DNA of 36,297 nucleotides, from assembly GCA_030668225.1 (NCBI GenBank), contig DAOUUI010000006.1:1-36297 (forward strand), written 5' to 3'. Every line of letters starts with the position of its first letter. Positions within the stretch are counted from its first letter, which is position 1. Of the stretch, positions 1 to 11,848 are shown piece by piece. This DNA is from Deltaproteobacteria bacterium (GTDB taxonomy: Bacteria > Desulfobacterota > Deferrimicrobia > Deferrimicrobiales > Deferrimicrobiaceae). Below the pieces are notes generated by a model. It saw nothing but the letters and a program-made list of their open reading frames with translations. It searched no databases and was not told the DNA's origin. The translations under genes were made by a program, and so were the position numbers.

Positions 1-1369
1 CCGCGATTTCGTCCTCCCTTTTCAGCACTTCCTCGATCTTCCGCGGCATCTCGCTTATGTCCATGAGGCGGTTGGAGGCCTCTTGCGGGGATAACACCCC
101 GCGGACCCGCCCGAGATGAACCGCCAGCAGGTAGAGCGCCGCAAGCTGCGTCGTAAACGCCTTGGTGGACGCCACTCCGATCTCCGGGCCGGCATGGGTA
201 TAGATCACCCCGTCGGACTCCCGGGCGATCGTGGAGGAGACGACGTTGCAGATGGCCACCGAAAACGCGCCTTTTCCCCTGGCCTCCCGAAGGCCCGCAA
301 GCGTGTCGGCCGTTTCGCCGGATTGCGATATCGGTACGCATAGGGTCCCCCGCTCCACCACGGGGTTCCGGTACCGGTACTCGGAACCCAGATCGACTTC
401 TACCGGCAGGCGTGCGAGCTCCTCGATCAGGAATTTCCCGATCAGGCCCGCATGCCAGGAGGTGCCGCAGGCGACGATGAGCACCCGCGAGAGATTACGC
501 AGCTCCTCCTCCCGGAGCGGAAGGGTGTCGAAGAAGATCTCGCCGGTCTCGGGGAGGACCCGGCCCGCCAGCGTGTCCAGGATCGCCCGCGGCTGCTCGT
601 GAATCTCCTTGAGCATGAAATGGCGGTAGCCGCCCTTCTCCGCCATGACGGGAGACCAGTCGATGTGGACCGGGTCGCGTTCCAGGACGTTCCCGGAGAA
701 ATCGGTCAGCCGCAACCCTTCCGGCCCGGCGACGACGATCTCCCCGTCCTCGAGGAACAGGGCCTGACGGGTATACGAAAGCAGGGGAGGAAGGTCCGAG
801 GCGAGAAAGGTCTCTCCTTCCCCCACCCCTGCGACCATCGGGCAGTTGAGACGGGCCCCCACCAATCTCCCCGGTTCCTTTTCGGAAATGCACAGGAAAG
901 CGTACGACCCGTGCAGCGCCGCCACCGTTTTCCGCACGGCCTCCTCGAGCCCCAGACCCCCGGAGACGTACTCGTCGACCAGGTGCGCGATCACCTCGGT
1001 GTCGGTCTCGGAGCAGAACGCCCGACCCTTCGCAATCAGGAGTTCCTTGAGCGTGGCATGGTTCTCGACGATCCCGTTGTGGACAACCGCGACAAACCCC
1101 GTCTTGTGTGGATGGGCGTTATCGTCCGACGGGCGGCCATGGGTAGCCCACCGTGTGTGGCCGATCCCGCACGTGCCGGTCACCGGGTTGCGCGCTACCA
1201 GGTCCACGAGACGGGAGATCTTCCCTTCGCTCTTCCGGATGGTGATCTCCCCCGTCTGGAGGATGGCCACCCCGGCGGAATCGTATCCCCGGTACTCCAG
1301 CTTGCGCAAACCGTCCAGGAGGATCTCCCCGCACTGCTTTGGGCCGGTGTACCCGACGATCCCGCACAC
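1..1369 (-). CDS. glmS: Glutamine--fructose-6-phosphate aminotransferase (partial, runs off window start)
   Basis: Minus-strand frame from GTG at 1369 reads MCGIVGYTGPKQCGEILLDG..., with the catalytic Cys after the start; frame checked open at ~892 (FLCISEKEPGRLVGARLNCPMVAG). Start is 2 bp downstream of the glmU stop. Not in the ORF track because it is open at the edge. Confidence 0.95.
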   Translation of the reverse strand, partial: MCGIVGYTGPKQCGEILLDGLRKLEYRGYDSAGVAILQTGEITIRKSEGKISRLVDLVARNPVTGTCGIGHTRWATHGRPSDDNAHPHKTGFVAVVHNGIVENHATLKELLIAKGRAFCSETDTEVIAHLVDEYVSGGLGLEEAVRKTVAALHGSYAFLCISEKEPGRLVGARLNCPMVAGVGEGETFLASDLPPLLSYTRQALFLEDGEIVVAGPEGLRLTDFSGNVLERDPVHIDWSPVMAEKGGYRHFMLKEIHEQPRAILDTLAGRVLPETGEIFFDTLPLREEELRNLSRVLIVACGTSWHAGLIGKFLIEELARLPVEVDLGSEYRYRNPVVERGTLCVPISQSGETADTLAGLREARGKGAFSVAICNVVSSTIARESDGVIYTHAGPEIGVASTKAFTTQLAALYLLAVHLGRVRGVLSPQEASNRLMDISEMPRKIEEVLKREDEIA

Positions 1370-1371
1370 GG

Positions 1372-2805
1372 TTACTTCTTCTCCTTCCCCGAAGGGACTT
1401 TCAGCCCCGACTTCCGGAGCAGTTCCGGCATCTTCCGGATGACCCAGCCGGCTTTCACCACCTGTTCCGCCCGCGACAGGGCGAGGGCGTACGGGGGTAC
1501 ATCCCCGGTGACGGTCGTGCCCGCTCCGATGATGGCCCCTTTCCCGATCGTGACCGGTGCGATGAACTGCGTGTCGCTGCCGACAAAGACCCCGTCGCCG
1601 ATCACGGTCTTGTGCTTGGCGAGCCCGTCGTAATTGCAGGTGATCGTCCCGGCGCCGATGTTGGCCTTCCTCCCCACGACCGCGTCGCCGATGTAGGCCA
1701 GGTGGTTCGCCTTCGACCCTTTTCCGATCCGGCTTTTCTTCACCTCCACGAAATTGCCGATGCGGGCATCTTCCCCGATGTCCGCCTCCGGGCGCAAATG
1801 AGCGAACGGACCGATGATTGCGCCTCTCCGCACATGCGAATCGGTGAGCACCGAGTATGGCTTCAGCTGTGCGCCGTCGTCCACACGGCAATTCTCCACC
1901 ACGCACCCCGTCTGGATTCTGACCCCTTTCCCGATCCTCGTCTTCCCGAGCAGCACCACACCGGGCCCGATCAGCGAGTCGGCCCCCACGGAGACTTCCG
2001 GCTCGATGTAGGCCCACTCCGGCGCCACCACGGTCACCCCGGCGTCCAGAAGGGCGTCGATCTTCGCCCGCCTAAGGACTTCGGTGGCCTCGGCAAGCTC
2101 CTTCCGGGAATTGATCCCGCGCACCTCGTCGGGGTTCTTCGCGACGACGGGAACGACGATCTTCCCCTCCTGGAGAGCCTGCACGACGAGGTCGGTCAGG
2201 TAGAATTCCCGCTGTACGTTTACGTCCGTCAGGCGCGGGAGGTTCCTCCTCAGGAACTTCCGGTCGAAGACGTACGTCCCCGAGTTCACCTCCCGGATCT
2301 TCCGGATCTCGGGGCCGCCGTCCCTCTCCTCAACGATTCGGGCGACGGTGCCGTCCGCGTTCCGCACCACACGGCCGTATCCCGAAGGATCGGGGAGAAT
2401 TCCGGTCAGCACGGACGCGACCGCCTTCCTGCGCCTCCTCGTCGTGATGAGAGCGCGGATGGTCCGGGGGGAAATGAGCGGAGCGTCCCCGCACAGGACG
2501 ACGACCTCCTTCGCCCTGGAAGAAAGCGCGGAAAGCCCGCAGCGGGCGGCATCCCCGGTCCCCAGCTGCCTGTCCTGGAACGCCACCTTCCCTCCGAACT
2601 CCTCCGCCGTTCCGAGTACCTTCTCCCGCCCCTGCCCGAGCACGAAGACGATCTCGGTGATCCCGGCCTCCCGGGCAGCACGCGCAACGTGCCACAGCAT
2701 CGGCTTGCCCGCAACGGCGTGCGCCACCTTGGGAAGGGAGGACTTCATCCTCTTCCCCTGGCCCGCCGCAAGAATGATCGCGGAGATCTCCGCCATGGAC
2801 CGCAT
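1372..2805 (-). CDS. glmU: Bifunctional N-acetylglucosamine-1-phosphate uridyltransferase / glucosamine-1-phosphate acetyltransferase
   Basis: ORF with ISAIILAAGQGKRMKSSLPKVAHAVAGKPML nucleotidyltransferase N-terminus and hexapeptide-repeat C-terminus (GVFVGSDTQFIAPVTIGKGAIIGAGTTV). True start may be the inner Met (MAEISA). Confidence 0.97.
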   Translation of the reverse strand: MRSMAEISAIILAAGQGKRMKSSLPKVAHAVAGKPMLWHVARAAREAGITEIVFVLGQGREKVLGTAEEFGGKVAFQDRQLGTGDAARCGLSALSSRAKEVVVLCGDAPLISPRTIRALITTRRRRKAVASVLTGILPDPSGYGRVVRNADGTVARIVEERDGGPEIRKIREVNSGTYVFDRKFLRRNLPRLTDVNVQREFYLTDLVVQALQEGKIVVPVVAKNPDEVRGINSRKELAEATEVLRRAKIDALLDAGVTVVAPEWAYIEPEVSVGADSLIGPGVVLLGKTRIGKGVRIQTGCVVENCRVDDGAQLKPYSVLTDSHVRRGAIIGPFAHLRPEADIGEDARIGNFVEVKKSRIGKGSKANHLAYIGDAVVGRKANIGAGTITCNYDGLAKHKTVIGDGVFVGSDTQFIAPVTIGKGAIIGAGTTVTGDVPPYALALSRAEQVVKAGWVIRKMPELLRKSGLKVPSGKEKK

Positions 2806-2885
2806 CCTCCCCGGGATGGTAGAATTGGCTCCGTCTAGCCGTAGGTAAGTTTACCCGGTTTCTCCGGGAAAAGGGAACACCGAAA

Positions 2886-3416
2886 ATGACAAATATCAAG
2901 GACGCTTTGGACAGGATAGAGTCGGACTTAGGCGATCTGAAGCGCCAGTATGACCTTTTCTTCCAGGGGGTAAGGAGGACCGAGCCCCAGGAAGAACGCA
3001 GGATTCTCGAATGGATGATCAAGCGGCTGGGACAGCGGAAACTCCCGAACACGAAAGAACAGTTCCGGTTCGGCGCCCTGCAGAGCAGGTTCTTTTCCTA
3101 TCTCAATCTGTGGACACGGATGGTCCGGGATCTGGAGGAGGGGCGTCTCGCGCGGGACACCGGGGGGAACTTCGTCCGCACGAAAGGCCCTGCGGGGGAA
3201 CCGGTCCCCCCGGATCACCTCGATCAGGTGCTTAAACAGCTGCAGAACGCCCGGCGGGAGTGCGGGATCTTAACGGAAGAGAAGGACCTCCCCGCTCTCC
3301 GGGAGATGCTTAAGGGCCGCGCGGCCGAACTCGCAGACCGATCCGGCACCCGTCAGGTCGAGTTCCGGGTCACCATCGAAGGAGGAAAACCGAAAGTCAA
3401 GGCGGGATTGCGCTGA
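2886..3416 (+). CDS. Conserved hypothetical protein (possibly MXAN_5187 C-terminal-like)
   Basis: Complete 176-aa ORF, charged and helical, motif KEQFRFGALQSRFFSYLNLWTRMVRDLEEG; plus strand inside a minus-strand block. Family guess from recall only. Confidence 0.75.
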   Translation: MTNIKDALDRIESDLGDLKRQYDLFFQGVRRTEPQEERRILEWMIKRLGQRKLPNTKEQFRFGALQSRFFSYLNLWTRMVRDLEEGRLARDTGGNFVRTKGPAGEPVPPDHLDQVLKQLQNARRECGILTEEKDLPALREMLKGRAAELADRSGTRQVEFRVTIEGGKPKVKAGLR

Positions 3417-3423
3417 GCAATTG

Positions 3424-3458
3424 GCCGGGATCTTACGGGAATGGCTCCCTGGAGGCCG
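3424..3458 (+). repeat. 35-bp direct repeat, copy 1
   Basis: gccgggatcttacgggaatggctccctggaggccg; 33/35 identical to 3605-3639, offset 181 bp. Confidence 0.85.
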
Positions 3459-3471
3459 CCGGCCTCCAGGG
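3447..3471. terminator. Perfect 11-bp hairpin between convergent genes (candidate bidirectional terminator)
   Basis: CCCTGGAGGCC-GCC-GGCCTCCAGGG (3447-3457 / 3461-3471), 3-nt loop, followed by TTTCGTT; lies between convergent 2886..3416 (+) and atpC (-). Confidence 0.5.
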
Positions 3472-3604
3472 TTTCGTTCCCGAAGAGGCCGTGCACCGAG
3501 AAGGCCGATGCGCCCTGTCCGGCGAGGCGCCGGACCGAGGCGTACCCACAGCGGTACGGTGAGGGAGGGCAACGAAGCCGGCAGGGATGCAGCGGGACTC
3601 GAAT

Positions 3605-3639
3605 GCCGGGATCTTACGGGAATGGAGCCCTGGAGGCCG
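3605..3639 (+). repeat. 35-bp direct repeat, copy 2
   Basis: gccgggatcttacgggaatggagccctggaggccg; immediately 3' of the atpC stop (3641). Confidence 0.85.
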
Positions 3640-3640
3640 G

Positions 3641-4042
3641 CTACCCGGCAGCTTCCATCCGGGCGATCGCCCTCTGGAGGGCGCCCCTCATCTTGGAGTA
3701 CGATGCGTCGTCCAGGGACAGGTCCTTGATGGTGCCTTCGGCCCGCTCGTGAGCCCGCCTTGCGCGATCGACGTCGATCTCCTCCGCCTTTTCCCCGACG
3801 TCCGCCAGGACGACCACCCGGTCCGGCGTCACCTCCGCGAACCCGCCGCCCACCGCCACCTTCCGCACCTCGTCTCCCTTGCGGTAGCGGAGAACCCCGA
3901 TCGAAAGGATCGCCAGATACTGGGTATGCTCGGGAAGCACTCCGAATTCCCCCTCGTACCCTGGGGCGATGATCTCGTCCACCTCCTCGGAGACGAGGAG
4001 GCGCTCCGGGGTCACCAGTTCCAGCTTGATCTTCGACGCCAT
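3641..4042 (-). CDS. atpC: F1Fo ATP synthase subunit epsilon
   Basis: MASKIKLELVTPERLLVSEEVDEIIAPGYEGEFGVLPEHTQYLAIL...; follows atpD. Confidence 0.96.
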   Translation of the reverse strand: MASKIKLELVTPERLLVSEEVDEIIAPGYEGEFGVLPEHTQYLAILSIGVLRYRKGDEVRKVAVGGGFAEVTPDRVVVLADVGEKAEEIDVDRARRAHERAEGTIKDLSLDDASYSKMRGALQRAIARMEAAG

Positions 4043-4058
4043 CTTTGCCTATCTCCCG

Positions 4059-6410
<2,352 letters not shown>

Positions 6411-6429
6411 TTACGCTATTCCTTATTTC

Positions 6430-7938
6430 CTATTCCTTGAAGACGCCCTGGAACCCCTCGAGGGCGGCGGTAAGCCCCGCCTTCAGGTCGTCGTCGATCG
6501 TCTTCTTCTCGCGAAGCGTGTCGAGGAGCGCCCCGTGCCGGTCCCTCATGAAGGCGTAAAGCTCCGCTTCGTAGCGGGTAAGTGAGGTGACCTCATAGGC
6601 GTCGCAGAATCCGTTCGTTGCCGCGAAGACCGTCATGACCTGCTGCTCCACGGGTAGGGGTTCGTACTGGTTCTGCTTGAGGATCTCCACGAGGCGGGCA
6701 CCCCGGGCAAGCTGCATCTGGGTGGCCTTGTCGAGGTCCGACCCGAACTGGGCAAACGCCGCCATCTCGCGGTACTGCGCCAACTCCAGGCGGAGTCTCC
6801 CTGCGACCTGCTTCATCGCCTTGATCTGCGCGTTGCCGCCGACGCGGGAAACCGACAGTCCGACGTTCACCGCAGGGCGAACGCCGGCATAGAACAGGTC
6901 GGCTTCGAGATAGATCTGGCCGTCCGTGATGGAGATGACGTTTGTCGGGATGTAGGCGGAGACGTCCCCGGCCTGCGTCTCGATAATGGGAAGCGCCGTC
7001 AGCGAACCGCCCCCCTCGTCGTCTGCGAGCTTTGCCGCCCGCTCGAGCAGCCGCGAGTGCAGGTAGAAGACGTCGCCGGGGTACGCCTCGCGTCCCGGCG
7101 GCCGGCGCAGCAGGAGCGAGAGCTGCCGGTACGCCACGGCGTGTTTGGACAGGTCGTCGTAGATGCACAGTGCGTGGCGCCCGCTGTCCCGGTAATACTC
7201 CCCCATCGTGCACCCGGTATAGGGAGCGATGAAGTTGATCGGAGCGGACTCGGCGGCCGTCGCGGAGATGACGATCGTGTAGTCCATCGCGCCGAACTGG
7301 CGGAGCTTCTCGACCACCTGGGCGACCGTCGACTGCTTCTGTCCGATCGCGACGTAGACGCAGATAACGCCGGTCCCCTTCTGGTTGATGATCGTGTCGA
7401 GCGCCACGGCGGTCTTGCCCGTCTGGCGGTCGCCGATGATGAGCTCGCGCTGCCCGCGCCCGATCGGGATCATCGAGTCGATCGCCTTCAGGCCCGTCTG
7501 GAGCGGCTCCTTCACCGGCTGGCGCTGGACGATCCCCGGGGCCTTGATCTCGATGCGGCGGAACTCCTTCGTCTCGATGGGCCCTCTTCCGTCGATCGCC
7601 TGCCCGAGAGAGTTCACCACGCGTCCGACCATCGCGTCCCCCACCGGCACTTCGACGATGCGGCCGGTCCGCCGGACGACATCCCCCTCCTTGATGAGCT
7701 GGTCCTCGCCCAGAAGCGCAACCCCGACGTTGTCCTCCTCGAGGTTCAGGACCATCCCCCGGACGCTCTCGGGGAACTCGAGAAGTTCTCCCGCCATCGC
7801 TTTTTCCAGCCCGTGGACCCGGGCGATGCCGTCCCCGACGGACAGGACGACGCCGGTCTCCGCAACGTCCACGCTGGTTTCGTATCCCTTGATCTGGCTT
7901 TTGAGGATCTCCGTGATTTCTTCTGCGCGGATATTCAT
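6430..7938 (-). CDS. atpA: F1Fo ATP synthase subunit alpha
   Basis: [63 protein letters not shown]. Confidence 0.98.
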   Translation of the reverse strand: MNIRAEEITEILKSQIKGYETSVDVAETGVVLSVGDGIARVHGLEKAMAGELLEFPESVRGMVLNLEEDNVGVALLGEDQLIKEGDVVRRTGRIVEVPVGDAMVGRVVNSLGQAIDGRGPIETKEFRRIEIKAPGIVQRQPVKEPLQTGLKAIDSMIPIGRGQRELIIGDRQTGKTAVALDTIINQKGTGVICVYVAIGQKQSTVAQVVEKLRQFGAMDYTIVISATAAESAPINFIAPYTGCTMGEYYRDSGRHALCIYDDLSKHAVAYRQLSLLLRRPPGREAYPGDVFYLHSRLLERAAKLADDEGGGSLTALPIIETQAGDVSAYIPTNVISITDGQIYLEADLFYAGVRPAVNVGLSVSRVGGNAQIKAMKQVAGRLRLELAQYREMAAFAQFGSDLDKATQMQLARGARLVEILKQNQYEPLPVEQQVMTVFAATNGFCDAYEVTSLTRYEAELYAFMRDRHGALLDTLREKKTIDDDLKAGLTAALEGFQGVFKE

Positions 7939-7948
7939 GGCGCTTGGC

Positions 7949-8491
7949 TCACCCCTTCTCTAGATTTTGCCTGATCTGTTTGATCTGCGTGCGGGCGCTC
8001 CCATCGTATACGGTCGAGCCGACCTTGACGATCATCCCCCCCAGCACGCCGGGTTCCACCGTCTCCTCCAACATGACTTTCTTGCCGGTCTGCCCTTCGA
8101 GGACGGACTGGAGCATGTCGCGCTGGGTGCCCATGAGCGGCATCGGGACCACCACTTCGACACGCTCGATCCCCTCGATCTGCTCGACCAGCCTGCGAAA
8201 CTCCGACACGATCGGGGAGAGGATGTTCATCCTCCCCTTGTCGACCAGCAGAAAGAGAAAATTTCTCGTGGAAGCCAGGAAGCCCGCGGGAGCAAGCGAA
8301 GCCTCGAGGGCCGCCTTCTTGTCCCGGCGGTTGATGTGGTTGGCTTCCATCATCTCGCGCAGGAGGGGAGTGTCGGACGCAAGCTTGTCAAACTGCTCCG
8401 TCTCCTCCAGGATCCTGCGGGTCTGCCCCTCTTCCTCGCCGATGGCGAGCAGTGCACGGGCGTACCTTCTCGCCAGGCTCCCCCCGATCAC
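7949..8491 (-). CDS. atpH: F1Fo ATP synthase subunit delta
   Basis: [22 protein letters not shown]...[33 protein letters not shown]. Confidence 0.96.
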   Translation of the reverse strand: MIGGSLARRYARALLAIGEEEGQTRRILEETEQFDKLASDTPLLREMMEANHINRRDKKAALEASLAPAGFLASTRNFLFLLVDKGRMNILSPIVSEFRRLVEQIEGIERVEVVVPMPLMGTQRDMLQSVLEGQTGKKVMLEETVEPGVLGGMIVKVGSTVYDGSARTQIKQIRQNLEKG

Positions 8492-9054
8492 CGCACGATC
8501 TCCCGGATTCTGTCGATGTTCTCCCGCACAATCCGGTCCTGGTCCTCCGGGGTAATCGTCTTCGACACGATCTCCTCCGCGGCGTGTGCGGAAAGTTCGG
8601 CCGCTTCCCTGCGGAGCTCGGCCTTGGCCTTCTTCACCTCCTGGTCCGCGGCAAACTGGACCTGGGCGCGGAGCCGTTCGATTTCGGCCTGCGCCGCCTC
8701 GTGCAGACGCTGCTTCTCCTCGGCGGCCTCGGTCTCCATCTTCCGGTTCATCTCCGCGATTTCCTCGGAGAGCTTGCTCATGCGAACATCAATCGACAGG
8801 AGCTTTTCCGCGGCGGAGGATCTGGCCCGGGCTGCCTCGTCGATCGAGTCCCTGAGCATCTGCGCCCGTTCCTTGAGGAACGCGCTTACGGGTTTCCTCA
8901 GAAAATAGACGAGCACCCCCACCAGGATGCTGAAGTTCACTGCCTGCTTGAAGATCTCCCACCACGGGATGGCCGAGTGGCCGCCCGCTTCCTGCGCGGC
9001 CGCCGCCACCCCGGACGTTGCCAGGGAGACAAGAACGAGAAGTGCCGCCCTCAC
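8488..9054 (-). CDS. atpF: F1Fo ATP synthase subunit b
   Basis: N-terminal TM then coiled coil (FSILVGVLVYFLRKPVSAFLKERAQMLRDSIDEAARARSSAAEKL); overlaps atpH by 4 bp. Confidence 0.93.
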   Translation of the reverse strand: MRAALLVLVSLATSGVAAAAQEAGGHSAIPWWEIFKQAVNFSILVGVLVYFLRKPVSAFLKERAQMLRDSIDEAARARSSAAEKLLSIDVRMSKLSEEIAEMNRKMETEAAEEKQRLHEAAQAEIERLRAQVQFAADQEVKKAKAELRREAAELSAHAAEEIVSKTITPEDQDRIVRENIDRIREIVR

Positions 9055-9506
9055 GCCACACTCCTCCCGAGAACCTTCTCGGCGATCTCCCGCGAGAGGT
9101 GCGCCACCTCGGATCGCAGGACCTGGGCGGCCGTCTCCTTCTCGGAGGCGATCTCCTCCCTCATCGTGTCGATCTGCCGGTTGGTCTCCTCCATGACGGA
9201 TTCGATCCCTTTCCGCTCGGCCCGGGACGACTCTTCCATCCGCGCGCGCTTGCGGGCCAAAGCCTCGGCTAACGCCTTCCGCTGGGACTCTTCGTACTGC
9301 CGGGTCTTGGCATCCGCCTCGGCAACGAGATGCTTCGCCTCCTCCAGCGGCTTGACGGAAAGGTTCTCACGCTCCTGGAACGTGGCGAGGACCGGCCGGA
9401 TGAGCGTCAAGGAAAGAATGAACGTGAGGACGATCACCAGCCCCATCTGGAGGACGGCGAGCAGTGTGATGTCCAACGTCTGGAATATCTTGAGGACGAG
9501 CTCCAT
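9051..9506 (-). CDS. F1Fo ATP synthase second b-type subunit (b')
   Basis: MELVLKIFQTLDITLLAVLQMGLVIVLTFILSLTLIRPVLATFQEREN..., TM plus coiled coil, overlaps atpF by 4 bp. Confidence 0.88.
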   Translation of the reverse strand: MELVLKIFQTLDITLLAVLQMGLVIVLTFILSLTLIRPVLATFQERENLSVKPLEEAKHLVAEADAKTRQYEESQRKALAEALARKRARMEESSRAERKGIESVMEETNRQIDTMREEIASEKETAAQVLRSEVAHLSREIAEKVLGRSVA

Positions 9507-9649
9507 GGAAACGTCTCCCCCGGAATTCCCTGCAGGCTAACGACATACGCAGATAGGTAAACGGGAAATTGGTATCACGGGAGGAAAGCCGCTGTCAAGC
9601 GGTTAGTGGGAAAATCGTCCTCCTGTCCGGGGGGTTCGGAGGCAGAAAG

Positions 9650-9687
9650 GGTGACGGGCCCCGCGGAAATCCGCGGTGCCCATCACC
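9650..9687. terminator. Strong hairpin between lipoprotein gene and ATP synthase operon
   Basis: GGTGA-c-GGGC-c-CCGCGG-AAAT-CCGCGG-t-GCCC-a-TCACC: 15 paired bases, two mismatches, 4-nt loop; T-run on the minus strand is only weak (CCCTTTCT). Confidence 0.5.
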
Positions 9688-9753
9688 TTCTCGGGAATTT
9701 CTTTCATTTCCGACGGGCTTTTCGTCCCACCGGCAGCCGGATCTGTCCTCCCG

Positions 9754-9960
9754 TTACTTCTTGGGAGCCTCCTCCATCGGCTTCGGCGCTTCGGCGGGCG
9801 CCATCGCTGCGTTGTCAGCCGGAGCCTCAGCCGGAGCCTCAGCCGGAGCCTCAGCCGGGGGAGGCGGGGGAGGAGGAGGTGCCTCCTTCTTCGCACACGC
9901 GACGAGACCGATCGATGCGGCAAACACCAAACTCAGGAACAGTGCCCAATACTTACGCAT
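9754..9960 (-). CDS. Small Pro/Ala/Glu-rich lipoprotein
   Basis: 68 aa; signal peptide MRKYWALFLSLVFAASIGLVAC with lipobox LVAC, then KKEAPPPPPPPPAEAPAEAPAEAPAD. Confidence 0.75.
   Translation of the reverse strand: MRKYWALFLSLVFAASIGLVACAKKEAPPPPPPPPAEAPAEAPAEAPADNAAMAPAEAPKPMEEAPKK
9818..9853. repeat. In-frame 12-bp tandem repeat (gccggagcctca x3)
   Basis: Three identical 12-mers encode the AEAP repeats of the 9754..9960 lipoprotein. Confidence 0.9.
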
Positions 9961-10095
9961 TTTTCTACACTCCTTTCCTCTCGGGGGTTTTTATTAATTG
10001 CCGGATACGCTCACCTGGTGGTTATGCAGCAAATATAACATCTGCGAGCAGCGTTGCAACCTCTTTTCCCCGATTTTCCTCTTGGGAACCGCCTG

Positions 10096-10950
10096 CTACC
10101 CTCCGAAGAGGATGTCGCAAAGCCGTTCGAACTCCCCCTCGGAAAAATAGGAGACCTCGAACAGCCCCTTCTTCGCCGTCCCGCGGATGCGCACTCTCGT
10201 GCCCCCTCTCCGGGACAACCGATCCTCCAGGTCTTTCAGGTGCGGATCGTGTCGCCCGGGCTTGCTCGTCGACTTCTTCCTCTCTCCCTCCTGGCACATC
10301 CGCTCCACCTCGCGAACGGAGAGGCCCTTGCGCAACGCGGCTTCGAAGATCGGCAGGAGACGCCCGGGAGGGGCCGAAAGGAGCGCCCGTGCATGGCCCG
10401 CCGAGAGGCGTCCGTCGACAACTGCCTGCTTCACGGCCGCGGGGAGCTTGAGCAGCCGGACCGTGTTCGCCACCGTCACGCGGTCCTTCCCCACGCGCCG
10501 GGCGATCTCCTCGTGGGAGAGCGAAAAACCGGTGGCGAGCCGGTGATACGCCTCCGCGAGCTCGACGGCGTTCAAGTCCGCCCGCTGGACATTTTCCACC
10601 AGGGCGGCTTCCAGCGATTCCCGGTCGGAGAATTTCTTGACGATCGCGGGGATCGTCTCCACGCCTGCGGTCCTGGCGGCGCGCAGCCTCCGTTCTCCCG
10701 CGACGAGTTCGTACCCGTCAGTCGTGGGACGAACGATCACGGGCTGGAGAACCCCCTTCTGGCGAATGGACTCGACCAGGTCCCGCAGCTGCTCGTCGGA
10801 GAAGGAGCGTCTGGGCTGCTGGCCTCCGGCCCGGATTTCACCAATCGGGATGCGCAGAAAATCGGCTCCCCGTTCGGGAGGGCCCGGCAGGAGAGCCGAC
10901 AGGCCCCTCCCCAGCACCTTCTTCTTCAGCGGATCGGATTTTCGCCCCAT
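10096..10950 (-). CDS. parB: Chromosome-partitioning protein ParB
   Basis: MGRKSDPLKKKVLGRGLSALLPG...IPIGEIRAGGQQPRRSFSDEQLRDLVESIRQKGVLQPVIVRP...YELVAGERRLRAARTAG. The longer listed ORF start is not supported. Confidence 0.96.
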   Translation of the reverse strand: MGRKSDPLKKKVLGRGLSALLPGPPERGADFLRIPIGEIRAGGQQPRRSFSDEQLRDLVESIRQKGVLQPVIVRPTTDGYELVAGERRLRAARTAGVETIPAIVKKFSDRESLEAALVENVQRADLNAVELAEAYHRLATGFSLSHEEIARRVGKDRVTVANTVRLLKLPAAVKQAVVDGRLSAGHARALLSAPPGRLLPIFEAALRKGLSVREVERMCQEGERKKSTSKPGRHDPHLKDLEDRLSRRGGTRVRIRGTAKKGLFEVSYFSEGEFERLCDILFGG

Positions 10951-11708
10951 CGGCTCACCATCTCTTTGGCAAGTTCGAGGTACGACGCGGCCCCCCGTGA
11001 ACTCACCGCATACAGGATTGCCGGCTTCCCGAAGGACGGTGCCTCGGACAGCCGGACGTTGCGCGGTATAACTGTTTGAAATACTTGAGAATTCAGGTTT
11101 TCTCTGGCTTCGGCTGCAACTTGGTGCGACAAATTGTTGCGCGAATCGAACATGGTGAGGAGGACTCCCTCCACCCGGAGAGAGGGGTTCAGCGACTCCC
11201 GGATCTTTTCGACGGTGCGGTAAAGGGACCCCAGGCCTTCGAGGGCGTAATACTCGCACTGCAGGGGGATCAGCACGGACCGGGCCGCGCACAGAGCGTT
11301 GACGGTCAACAGGCCCAGGGACGGGGGGCAATCGATGAGGATGACCTCGTACCGCTCTTCGAGAGGGCGCAACGCCTCCCGAAGCTTCGTCTCCCTCCCC
11401 TCCTGGGCAACTAGTTAGATCTCGGCCCCGGTCAGGTCACCCGACGCGGGCAGGAGGTGAAGGAACGGAAGATCGGTTTCGAGGACCGCATCCGCCACCG
11501 GGACCTCGGACATCAGGACGCGGTAGATGTTCCTCTCGGCATCCCCCCCCGGGGGGCCTCCCGTCCCCGATGTCGCGTTCGCCTGGGGGTCGAGGTCCAC
11601 GAGGAGGGTGCTTTTCTCCATCACGGCAAGGGAGGCGGCGAGGTTGACCGCCGTGGTGGTCTTCCCCACTCCCCCCTTCTGGTTGGCAACGGCTATGATG
11701 TGGCCCAA
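10926..11708 (-). pseudogene. parA: ParA/Soj chromosome-partitioning ATPase interrupted by an in-frame TAA
   Basis: N-half LGHIIAVANQKGGVGKTTTAVNLAASLAV...LPASGDLTGAEI then TAA (forward TTA 11415-11417), continuing in the same frame LVAQEGRETKLREALRPLEERYEVILIDCPPSLGLLTVNALCAA... to 10926. Start taken as TTG at 11708 (uncertain). Confidence 0.85.
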
Positions 11709-11848
11709 GCGTTCGTGCTCCGTTAAGGCCGGCGGGACCGGGCGATGATTAGAATTCCATGGTATATGTACCACGCCTGGGCTTACGGGAGGAACGAATT
11801 TATTCCGGCCGTCTCCTTGTCCGCTGACTTCCGGGGCACTCCGGGTCT

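Noticed and set aside
452-2838. Long plus-strand ORFs 452..1633 and 1339..2838
   Set aside because: Antisense shadow ORFs of glmS/glmU in GC-rich DNA; Pro/Arg/Asp-rich, low-complexity translations.
10951-11331. 127-aa N-terminal extension of parB
   Set aside because: Runs antisense-frame through parA; real start is MGRKSDPLKKK with canonical GRGLSALL.
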